Assembly (NCBI GenBank): GCA_902464405.1
Contig: CABQJD010000002.1
Location: forward strand, 192,168 to 256,167
DNA length: 64,000 nucleotides
Direction: 5' to 3'
DNA from: an uncultured Actinomycetaceae bacterium
GTDB taxonomy: Bacteria; Actinomycetota; Actinomycetes; Actinomycetales; Actinomycetaceae
How positions within the stretch are numbered: the stretch's first letter is position 1; each line of letters begins with the position of its first letter. The notes below the pieces were generated by a model that did no database searches, was not told where the DNA came from, and saw nothing but the letters and a program-made list of their open reading frames with translations. Made by a program: the position numbers and the translations under genes. Below, piece after piece: positions 18,049-26,019 of the stretch.

Positions 18049-18852
18049 TTATTGCTTCTTCTTATGCCGCATGAGCATTTTTTCTGCTAACTTTCTCAGC
18101 AATCCTTTCCAGGCACCCCATTTTTCGTGGAGATATGCCACCAAGCAAACAGACAGATAGAGTGCTATCAGCAGCGCCGCCTGCAGCACCATCGGCCAAG
18201 GAGAAGGAAGCGGATTAGCAATAGCAGCAAAAGTAAACGAGCCAATTACTGCCCATCGCCACAGCTTCAGCATTCTTCGTGAACTGCACATCCCCAGAAA
18301 ATGCAGGAGCAACAGCAGTTCGGGAGCAAGGAAAGATAACCCCATGGCGATAAGAAGGCGCACATAAAAAGATACATAAGCTGCCGATTGTATATACGAG
18401 ACGGAATCATCGGGGGCAAACGAAACTAAAATTTCCACAGCCCTAGGAGCCATATAAATTCCGCTCAGCACGCCTAAAGTAAAAAGAATAATTGCGAGCG
18501 GCACGAAAGTATAGAGATAGATCTTTTCTTTTGAGCGCAACCCTGGATGAATAAAACGAATAATCTCATATATCCATACAGGCGAAGCACAAATAATTCC
18601 GCAGTAGAAACTCACCTTGAGCTTGAGATCAAAAGCTGCGCCAACGGTTTGATAGTTCAGTTTTGCGCGCTCCCCTAAAGAGATAAGAGGAGCTTGAATC
18701 CAATTCATAATCGGCGAATAGAAACACCAGCACACAATACTGCCCAGCAGCACAGCCAGCAAGGAAAGAATAATTCTGCGGCGCAGTTCTCGAAAATGCT
18801 CTGAAAACGGCATACGTTTCAGGGCAGAGCTATCTGAAAGAAAATCCTCCAT
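18049..18852 (-). CDS. tatC: Sec-independent protein translocase TatC
   Basis: A 267-residue polytopic protein, the receptor core of the twin-arginine translocase. It starts with the family signature MPFSEHFRELRRRIILSLLA, contains the conserved loop PVWIYEIIRFIHPGLRSKEK, the conserved F-x-x-G-x-x-F-G-type middle helices and six predicted membrane segments, and ends in a basic cytosolic tail. It follows tatA by 15 bases and is last in the efeU-efeO-efeB-tatB-tatA-tatC run. Regulation is probably shared with the iron-boxed efe promoter, at least by read-through. Confidence 0.95.
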   Translation of the reverse strand: MEDFLSDSSALKRMPFSEHFRELRRRIILSLLAVLLGSIVCWCFYSPIMNWIQAPLISLGERAKLNYQTVGAAFDLKLKVSFYCGIICASPVWIYEIIRFIHPGLRSKEKIYLYTFVPLAIILFTLGVLSGIYMAPRAVEILVSFAPDDSVSYIQSAAYVSFYVRLLIAMGLSFLAPELLLLLHFLGMCSSRRMLKLWRWAVIGSFTFAAIANPLPSPWPMVLQAALLIALYLSVCLVAYLHEKWGAWKGLLRKLAEKMLMRHKKKQ

Positions 18853-18867
18853 AGATATGCAGTGCTT

Positions 18868-19080
18868 TTATAACGAAGAATTAGAAGAATCTGATTGCGA
18901 ACTATCTGCAGTATCAGATGCCTGATTAGTTCGAATTTCGGCATCGCTATCCATATCGCGAGCGCCTTTTCTTAAAATTTTCACAGACTCCACGATACTC
19001 TGAGCAAGCTGGGGTAATTTTGCTGCACCAAAGACCAGCACGATCACAATAATAAGCAAAATGATATGGGAAGGTCGCAT
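18868..19080 (-). CDS. tatA: Tat translocase subunit TatA
   Basis: A 70-residue protein with a short periplasmic-side start, one membrane helix (about 5-21, IILLIIVIVLVFGAAKLP) with the FG hinge, then an amphipathic helix (LAQSIVESVKILRKG) and an acidic Asp/Ser-rich tail. This is the standard TatA layout and length. It lies 15 bases upstream of tatC and about 150 bases downstream of the tatB-like gene. It would form the protein-conducting assembly for folded twin-arginine substrates such as EfeB. Confidence 0.92.
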   Translation of the reverse strand: MRPSHIILLIIVIVLVFGAAKLPQLAQSIVESVKILRKGARDMDSDAEIRTNQASDTADSSQSDSSNSSL

Positions 19081-19230
19081 TGTATTTCTCTTTACTCTCA
19101 GGTTCTCTTTACACTCTGGTTATATTTTACGCTCTGGCTATAATTTCTCGATTTTCAATTTGGCGTATTGCTTAGCTTTGCTCACCGATCTTCACTCCAA
19201 CTTTCTTAGCAGAATTTTCACTCCAAGCTT
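19081..19230. repeat. spacer between tatB-like gene and tatA with short direct repeats
   Basis: No gene. Plus-strand repeats TTTACACTCTGGTTAT / TTTACGCTCTGGCTAT (about 19109-19142) and two TTTCACTCCAA-like copies (19190-19225) give it a T/C-rich repetitive character. No promoter or terminator is clear. Confidence 0.5.
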
Positions 19231-19626
19231 TTACTCTAAGTTTTCACTTATAAGCTTCCTTTGAGACGACTGCGGCGATACGTCATCTTCTTCGGTATCC
19301 GAAGCAGAAACAGTACGCCCAATTTTATTCCACTCCGATAGTTCCTCTTGTATTGCTTCACGGATAAGCTGGCGAGGATCATATTTTTTCAATTCCAATA
19401 AGGTATTCAGCTCAGCTGCGCTGATGCCAATATCTACGTTCGTCAGCTGTTGAGACGTTTCACGAAGTTTAGCCGTTTCACGCAGCTGAGCTGAATAATT
19501 TTTCGCGCATTGGATAAGAGCCTTGCACCCTCGAAGTAACTGCCAAGCCGTATCGGCTCCACCTACGAGGATCACAACGACGCAAATCACAAGGAATTCT
19601 GCACCAGAAATTCCAAACACTTCCAT
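19231..19626 (-). CDS. tatB: TatB-like translocase subunit
   Basis: A 131-residue protein starting at ATG 19626 behind AAAGG. MEVFGISGAEFLVICVVVILV is the TatA/B membrane helix with the FGISG start typical of TatB; it is followed by a long, highly charged amphipathic and coiled helix (LRGCKALIQCAKN onward) and an acidic Ser-rich tail. The longer soluble part and its place next to tatA and tatC favour TatB over a second TatA. The usual Pro after the membrane helix is replaced by GGADTAWQL, so the match is looser than for TatA. It begins about 100 bases after efeB. Confidence 0.8.
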   Translation of the reverse strand: MEVFGISGAEFLVICVVVILVGGADTAWQLLRGCKALIQCAKNYSAQLRETAKLRETSQQLTNVDIGISAAELNTLLELKKYDPRQLIREAIQEELSEWNKIGRTVSASDTEEDDVSPQSSQRKLISENLE

Positions 19627-19725
19627 GCGCGAACCTTTCGTTTTATCTCGCATTCTTGAGTATCATCTATGCAGCGGCAGATTGCTCACGTATAGATTTA
19701 CTTAAATGCAGATTATGCGTATAGA

Positions 19726-21030
19726 TCACACAGCAAAGAGCTGCGCGCCCACGTATTCTCCTTCAGCAATCCCTGGCGGCACCACGAATACAGACGAAGA
19801 TTTAGTCTTGAGATATTCGGCAAACATATCATCGCGCGCCATGTTTTTATGCACGGTAGCGAAACGATCTGGCGATTTTACGAAGGCAATAAAGAATAGG
19901 CCAGCGTCTAAACGCCCAAGTTCATCGTTGCCGTCCACGTAGTTGTAGCCACGGCGAAGCATATGAATACCGTTATTATTGTCTGGGTGGGTGCGAAATA
20001 CGTGAGAACGATCGTCAATCATCGTTTTTCCTGAGCCATCCTTCTTGGAAAAATCAGGAGTGGTGAATTCATCTCCCCCAGAAAGCGGAGCACCGCTACC
20101 TTTAGCTCGCCCAAGGACTCGGTTTTGCTCTTCCAAGCGTACGCCGTCCCAGATTTCAATCGTCATATAGATCTTCCGAGCCACAAGATAGCTGCCGCCT
20201 TTGCACCATGCTGGCCCTTCATCAATCCACACATTTTCTTTCAGCTTTTCAGGCTCTTCGGCTTTAATGTTGTTGGTGCCGTCTTTTTGCCCGAAAAGAT
20301 TACGCGGCGTCTTTTGATCTTTAGAAGTCGATGACGTACGCCCGAAGCCGATCTGCGACCAGCGAATACTCGTCTTGCCGAAACCGATTCTGGTGAGGTT
20401 GCGAATCGCATGGATAGCAACCTGCGGGTCATTTGCACACGCCTGGATACAGATATCTCCGCCAGAAATTTTCGGATCAATAAAATCATTGAGCATTTTC
20501 GGCATCGGCTGCGCGAGAGCTGGAGGGAGCTGCGATTTGATACCGAAACGGTCTGTGCCGTCGTCAGTTTCAAACAGGCTCTTTCCGAAACCAAAGGTGA
20601 TAGTCAAACCGAACGGTCCATGATCGGCAGCTTCGCCTGTATCTCCAGGAGGAGAGAAAGGATCGCCATCAAAGGCGCCTTCTGCCGTCACGGGCAGGCC
20701 CATCATCATTCTGTTTGCCGCGTAGCTCCAGTCGCGCAAAAGCTCAATGAGATCTTCGCGAGTGACGCCATCAACGAGATCGAGCGCAGCAAAATGCATA
20801 TTCTCCTGTGCAGGAGTGACGATACCGCTTTGTATGGCACCATAGAAATCGTATTCCAGATGCTCAAGGTCTTGCACAGTGCCGCCTTTAATAATCCCAG
20901 AGTTGACACCTCCAGCATAGGCGCCTGCTCCAACGCCAGCACCAACAATTGCCGCTCCAGTAAGTGCCAGGAATCCCCGGCGAGAAAGCCCTGCCGGGGA
21001 TGCTGGCGATTCATGAGATGAATCATTCAT
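19726..21030 (-). CDS. efeB: EfeB deferrochelatase/DyP-type heme peroxidase, Tat-exported
   Basis: A 434-residue Dyp-type peroxidase of the iron-uptake EfeUOB system, thought to oxidise iron or strip it from heme outside the membrane. Residues 15-40 are a twin-arginine signal: SRRGFL at 16-21, then an Ala/Gly-rich hydrophobic core. The heme domain has the family GxxDG motif as GQKDGTNN and a downstream proximal-His region (RSHVFRTHP) plus the conserved GLFFIAF near the end. Length is typical. It lies 28 bases after efeO and directly before the three tat genes, so its own export machinery is encoded in the same run. Confidence 0.95.
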   Translation of the reverse strand: MNDSSHESPASPAGLSRRGFLALTGAAIVGAGVGAGAYAGGVNSGIIKGGTVQDLEHLEYDFYGAIQSGIVTPAQENMHFAALDLVDGVTREDLIELLRDWSYAANRMMMGLPVTAEGAFDGDPFSPPGDTGEAADHGPFGLTITFGFGKSLFETDDGTDRFGIKSQLPPALAQPMPKMLNDFIDPKISGGDICIQACANDPQVAIHAIRNLTRIGFGKTSIRWSQIGFGRTSSTSKDQKTPRNLFGQKDGTNNIKAEEPEKLKENVWIDEGPAWCKGGSYLVARKIYMTIEIWDGVRLEEQNRVLGRAKGSGAPLSGGDEFTTPDFSKKDGSGKTMIDDRSHVFRTHPDNNNGIHMLRRGYNYVDGNDELGRLDAGLFFIAFVKSPDRFATVHKNMARDDMFAEYLKTKSSSVFVVPPGIAEGEYVGAQLFAV

Positions 21031-21058
21031 AAACGTCTATTCTCCTTACGCATAAACG

Positions 21059-22339
21059 CTACTGCGAAATTCCAAGAATTGTAGAAGTGAGTTTAGACAT
21101 CGGCTCACGCACAGCATTCAGTTTCACAACTAATTCTTTCTGCTGGCTAGAAGTCACTTCGTTGTAGAGCGTGAAGCCTTTATCAAGGCTTCCGTACTTA
21201 TCAAGTTCAGCCTGAAGATCGGCAATAGCGCTACGGACTTTCTCAACAAGCTTCTTTCCATCGTCGCTCTTACGCTCTGCAATAGGAGCCACAAGATCAA
21301 ACGCAATCTTTGCGCCATCAAGATTTGCCTGGAAATCCCACAAGTCGTAGTGGCTCCACCAGTTTTCTTCACCAGTCACTTTATTGTTTGCAATTTCTTC
21401 GAGAAGTGAGGTTGCACCGTTTGAAATAGTGGCGATATTGATATCGTTTTCAGCAATATAGTTTTCTGCGTGAACTGTATCGTAGAGTTTGTTGATATCT
21501 GAGATGAGCGTTTCACCGATGCGTTTACGGTCTGCGTCCGTTGAAGGCTTCCAGCCATCATGCGCACTCGTGCCGTCTGGCTGCACAGCATCTGCAGCTG
21601 GCGGCCATAGATCCTTTTCGATACGGTGGAAACCGAGCCATTCGGTGAAGGTTGGATCATCTTCTTTCAAGCTATCTGCTTCAGCCAGATAATCGATTTC
21701 GCGGTAGTCAATGCGAGGATCGAGCACGCCAAGAGCCTCTGCAATTGGCTCAATGCGCTCGTAATGCACACGCATCTTTGCAAACATTTCCCGAGCCTTA
21801 TTATCATCTTTCGCTATATATGCTTGAGCAAACTCTTCTGCTTTTGGCGCAAGCTCCGCTACTTCATTCTTCACGAAGTTAATATAGTCGGATACAGCAG
21901 CCTCAAAAAGCTCTTTATCTTCGCCTTCAAGCTCCACAGGATCGCCCGTCACTTTGAGTGCAGCTTTCCCAACATGATCGCCGCGCATACCCGGCTTGCA
22001 CGCAGTGAAATAATCGCCAGGCTGAAGCGTCACTGTCAGCTCAGCGCTGGATCCTGGTGTGATATTTTCTCGTTCGCCAACGATACGCAGCCCGTCAGAA
22101 GCAAGTAGATAGAATTCAGTTATTTTTCCGCCATCGTTCTTGACGTTGAAGGTGACGGTGCCGCTGGAAGCTTCTGCAGCGGAAGCAGTGCACGCATCAT
22201 CAGTTGAGCTGATGTTGATGACGCTTCCATCCTTGCCAGAACCATCTGAACTGCTGGCGTTTTTTGCTTCACCGCAACCTGCAAGAGCAAGAGCAGCTAC
22301 TGCGAAAACTGCGCCAGATTTCACTACTGTATTTTTCAT
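21059..22339 (-). CDS. efeO: EfeO iron-binding lipoprotein (cupredoxin plus M75/imelysin domain)
   Basis: A 426-residue lipoprotein. The signal ends in the lipobox LAGC (Cys about 22), then a Ser/Gly/Asp linker. Residues about 45-130 are a cupredoxin-like fold (VTFNVKNDGGKITEFYLLASDG, PGDYFTACKPGM) and about 150-420 an all-helical M75 domain with GFHRIEKDLW holding the HxxE metal motif. It should hand iron to EfeU at the outer face of the membrane. The gene lies between efeU (100 bases upstream) and efeB (28 bases downstream) in the expected order. Confidence 0.95.
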   Translation of the reverse strand: MKNTVVKSGAVFAVAALALAGCGEAKNASSSDGSGKDGSVINISSTDDACTASAAEASSGTVTFNVKNDGGKITEFYLLASDGLRIVGERENITPGSSAELTVTLQPGDYFTACKPGMRGDHVGKAALKVTGDPVELEGEDKELFEAAVSDYINFVKNEVAELAPKAEEFAQAYIAKDDNKAREMFAKMRVHYERIEPIAEALGVLDPRIDYREIDYLAEADSLKEDDPTFTEWLGFHRIEKDLWPPAADAVQPDGTSAHDGWKPSTDADRKRIGETLISDINKLYDTVHAENYIAENDINIATISNGATSLLEEIANNKVTGEENWWSHYDLWDFQANLDGAKIAFDLVAPIAERKSDDGKKLVEKVRSAIADLQAELDKYGSLDKGFTLYNEVTSSQQKELVVKLNAVREPMSKLTSTILGISQ

Positions 22340-22439
22340 GTATCCTCTTTCTTATTTTTTAGTGCTATGAAACGCTGCTTTTACGTGCAAGCGGCGCTTC
22401 GTTGTGCGATAGGGAAAAGTGAATATGGTCTGCTTGCTC

Positions 22440-23474
22440 CTAGGAATCGGGAGAGGCTAAGGCGTTCTGCTGCGCAGATTCTTGCACTGATTCTTCGCAG
22501 CAGGAAGTTTTGGAAGATCTATTCGATTGGCGATTTACGTTGACGATGCAGGCGCACTTCGGGCATACGATCGTGCGGCTCATTGCACGCACGCGACGCA
22601 CGAAAGCTGGAAAAACAACGAAGAGATAGAGCGCCCACGCCGTCACCTCAAGCCAACTCATTAAAGGAGTGAAACCTATTGTGCCTTTAAGGAGTGCCGC
22701 AAGGAATCCATCAGGAGCAATTGCGTCTTGGAAATTGAATGCCCAGCCAAACGGATAAGCAGCTCCCCAATAGGGAAGTGGAGTGAAGAAGCCCGATAAG
22801 ACTTCACCTGTGCGGAAATCAGTGGGCGTGATAGGAGCGCCTGAAAATGGCCCAGGAAGCACGCCAGCTTCTTGTAAATCGTGAATTCCATAGGCAAAAA
22901 TTCCAGCTGCTACGACGATGAGGAATGCGCCCGTCCAGGTGAAGAAAATGCGGAGATTGAAGCGCACCAAGCCGCGATATACTAAATATCCTAAAACTGC
23001 AGAGGTGACGATACCGCACAGCGCTCCGCTTAGAGCTGCTGGTTGCAATGCCCAACCCCACAAAAGCAAGGTAGTTTCCAAGCCTTCACGCCCGACTGAG
23101 ACGAAAGCAATAAAAAACATCGATATGCGCAGACGATCTTTTTTGAGAGCGCGAGCTGCAGATTCTTCTAGATCGCTTTTGATATGTGCGCCGAGCTTCA
23201 GGAGCCAAAATACCATCCATGTAATCATGGCGACGGCTAGGATCGACATAGCGCCGCCAATTATCTCTTGCGCTTCGAAAGAAAGAGATCTGCTGCCAAA
23301 CGTAAACAAAGCGCCGAGAAGGAGAGAAAGAATAATTGCGAGAATTACTCCAATTCCGATCGGTCGAACTGCTTCGGAGCGATTTTCTTTTTTCACAAAT
23401 GCCACAAGGATACCGATAATCAAGGCAGCCTCAAGACCTTCGCGCAGCCCAATCAAAAACGAAGCTAAAAACAT
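22440..23474 (-). CDS. efeU: EfeU high-affinity iron permease (FTR1 family)
   Basis: A 344-residue membrane protein with about seven helices. The two iron-translocating REGLE motifs are present: LREGLEAALIIG at residues 10-21 and GREGLETTLLLWG near 128. The protein ends with a Ser/Cys-rich cytosolic tail that includes CPKCACIV and TSCCEES, not usual in FTR1 proteins, and possibly metal-binding. It is the first gene of the efe-tat run; a near-consensus iron box lies 38 bases before the ATG, so the run should be repressed in iron excess. Confidence 0.94.
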   Translation of the reverse strand: MFLASFLIGLREGLEAALIIGILVAFVKKENRSEAVRPIGIGVILAIILSLLLGALFTFGSRSLSFEAQEIIGGAMSILAVAMITWMVFWLLKLGAHIKSDLEESAARALKKDRLRISMFFIAFVSVGREGLETTLLLWGWALQPAALSGALCGIVTSAVLGYLVYRGLVRFNLRIFFTWTGAFLIVVAAGIFAYGIHDLQEAGVLPGPFSGAPITPTDFRTGEVLSGFFTPLPYWGAAYPFGWAFNFQDAIAPDGFLAALLKGTIGFTPLMSWLEVTAWALYLFVVFPAFVRRVRAMSRTIVCPKCACIVNVNRQSNRSSKTSCCEESVQESAQQNALASPDS

Positions 23475-23511
23475 ATATGAAAACCCGATAGAAAGAACAA
23501 CAGTAATTTAA

Positions 23512-23530
23512 TTTGGTTAGGCTTGCCTAA
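23512..23530 (+). promoter_or_regulatory. DtxR/IdeR-like iron box upstream of efeU
   Basis: TTTGGTTAGGCTTGCCTAA matches TWAGGTTAGSCTAACCTWA at 16 of 19 positions by hand alignment. Its position 38-56 bases before the efeU ATG fits an operator over the promoter. It shares the central TAGGCTTGC with the feoB box. Confidence 0.8.
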
Positions 23531-24213
23531 CAGCATTACTATACAGTTTTATTTGCAATAAATACAACAGCTAAAGTAAAGCAGCAGTGATAGAAAATAA
23601 GCTCCTACAGCGATGGGAAATCTCGCTTCGGAGATAAACCCATTGGCAGGCGCGCTCATACTCCTGTATGAGGTTCTCCCTGCATTCCTTATTTCCTAGT
23701 AAACCTAGCACACCTAGTAAACACATTATTCTCTGGCAAACATATTTATTAAAAATTCGCCGCCTGCTGAGTATTATTTGTTAAATGCACCGAAACCTCG
23801 TCTAGTATCTCCTCAAGCGAAGAAACAGCCGTTTTATTCAGACAATTCTTAGGGAAAGCTTGAATGATTTACGTGTAGTAAAAAAATATATATAGTGAAA
23901 ATAACTGCTTGGCGGCAAGCTGCTTGCCATGCATACCGCTACACCCAACGTTGCACATAGGAGCTAATAGCTGCGGGGCGCATACTCGATATCGTTGAAC
24001 CGCCTCTGTTTGTGCGATTCACATCGAGCACACACCCCGCATTTTGTGAGCTACATACTCACTAAGGCACATACCTACTAAGCCAAACCTACATATGCCT
24101 ACACGAAATATTTACTTCATGCGCAGCACATGAGATCGGCAGAGATAACCCCAGCAACCACGCCCAGAAATTTACTTCATGCGCAGCATATGAGATTTTG
24201 CGCGATAAAATCC
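23531..24213. repeat. gene-free stretch with a long inverted repeat and a 60-bp-spaced direct repeat
   Basis: No gene seen. TGCGGGGCGCATACTCGAT (23972-23990) can pair, with wobbles, with 24023-24041 across a 32-base loop; it may end transcripts of the adhesin gene. A near-identical 28-base direct repeat (TTTACTTCATGCGCAGCA core) occurs at 24110-24137 and 24170-24197, exactly 60 bases apart. A small GGCAAG-CTG-CTTGCC hairpin is at 23914-23928. Confidence 0.6.
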
Positions 24214-25992
24214 TTATGCCCTCCTGCGTCTGCTGCCTTTCTTCTTCACAAGCACTGCGCCGATCGTAAGAAGAAGGAAGGATCCAAACACAGTAAACAC
24301 CAGATTTCCTCCAGTATTAGAAAGAGCAGGCGTCTGCGCTACTTGTGGCTGCATCGGCTCGGCAGGCTTTTCAGGCTCTGCCGGCGTGCTAGGCTCGCTC
24401 GGCTTCTCTGGCTCTGCCGGCGTATCAGGCTTATCTGGTTCAGCAGGCTTCTCAGGCTCGCTTGGCTTATCAGGTTCACCTGGTTTATCTGGCTCGGCTG
24501 GCTGAGTGACTGGCGATATCACGGTATCTTCTGTAAAGATATGCCGTTTAGTGAAATCAAATATGCCCTGCACTTTTTGATCTTCGTTTTGTTTGGCTTG
24601 ATCTGAAGTCCAGTGAGAGAAACGCATCTGTGCTTTTTCTTCATCGCTCAGATCAATACCAGGGATATCAACCCAAGCGCGAGGATTGACGTAATAAACT
24701 TTCGTTTCTTTACCGTCAAGTTTGCCTGAAAGCGTGACCGTCACTTTCACGTATTCGCCTGTGACGGCTTTCAGCTCGCCCTTTTCTGCATCACTCAAAA
24801 AGTCTGGCTTAGAGCCGTCTTTTTCAGCATCGTAGCGATTTTTATACACCCTGGCAGGGATATCCAGCTCTTGAGCAGTACCATTTCCAGCAAAAGAGAC
24901 GTCAGCTTTGATAATTTCACTGCGAACAAGCTCTTCTTCATCGAGCCTGTTTAATTCTTTGAACTTCTCGTAGAGCTTATCCTTATCACGAATCTCTACC
25001 GCAGCATCATCGGGAAGATCTGTTTCTTTTCCATCCTTGCTCGCCTGCTTTATGTGCTCACGGATATCTTTTACAGTGGGGAGAAAATCGTTGGAATACG
25101 TTTCATCGATAAAAGATTCCGTCGTCACTATTTCTTTCACATTCAATGTGCTCCAGTCATAGTGAGCAGTAAAGACGTAATAATCGGCAGTTTCGTTTTC
25201 GAGAATTTCCTCTTTACCAAGTAGGGATTTATTATTCCACCCAACGAACGTTTTGCCTGCTTCAGGGGTAATATAATACGACCTTTCTGCTTTCGTTTCG
25301 CCCTCTTTCAGCTCTTGAGGCACAGGAACGCGGTCAAATTTGAGACCTTTTATTACGTCGTACGATATCTCTTTAACGGCGTTTCCTTCTTTATCTGTAA
25401 AAGATCCGCCATCTTCAGATTTAAACGTGACTCGCACGTACCCATCAGGAGTCGGATTATTTTTATCCTTCACCTCGATAACGCGAGCGTCTCTGTAATA
25501 GAACGTGATCTCATCAGATCCAGTTCCATTGATTCCGTGGAGAGTCCCATTCGTTTCGTCTTCATCATAGAAGAGCTGCTGCTGTGGGCTGCTTGCAAGC
25601 GCCCATCCAGGAATTGGACGATAATTTCTGGCATCGTAGTGAGCGTTCTTAGTGATCACGTTTTCCTGATCGCTAATTGTGTATTGCGCAATAACTTCAC
25701 TGAGTGCTTTTTTCTTTTCTTCAGCCTTCAGATCGCTGCCATTGATATGATCAATTTTTTCTTTTGCCCGCACGTCTAGATAGTTCACCTTATAATTCCA
25801 CGTCTCAAAGTTTTGATAGTAGAAGTGGAAAACGTTGTTTTTGACGTTCGGGTTGGGGATTTCATCGCCATGATTGTCTGTTATTTTGAGTGGTTCCACC
25901 CTGATCGTTTGGAAATCATCGTTATTGTGTTTGACGCGATTATTGTATTCAAGATACTGCTTTTTCACGCTTTCATCAGGCAGATTCAACAT
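24214..25992 (-). pseudogene. C-terminal, wall-anchor part of the adhesin split by an in-frame TAG
   Basis: This 592-residue frame has no signal peptide and no ribosome site of its own, yet ends with a wall-sorting signal (LSNTG at about 557, hydrophobic helix, KKKGSRRRRA) after a Pro/Glu/Lys repeat region built on EPEKPAEPDKP-like units. It is in the same frame as the gene ending at 26020: only a TAG (26022-26020) and nine sense codons separate them. The two therefore form one gene of about 1622 residues spanning 24214-29082. Modules include InlB-type repeats (TFVGWNNKS) and MucBP-like stretches (NYKVNYLDVRAKEK). Without suppression of the TAG this half is probably not made. Confidence 0.8.
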
Positions 25993-26019
25993 TTTTTCGT
26001 GAGGAACGAGAATCCAATC

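Noticed and set aside
24214..25992. C-terminal adhesin frame as an independent gene
   Set aside because: No signal peptide or ribosome site, and it continues the upstream frame across one TAG.
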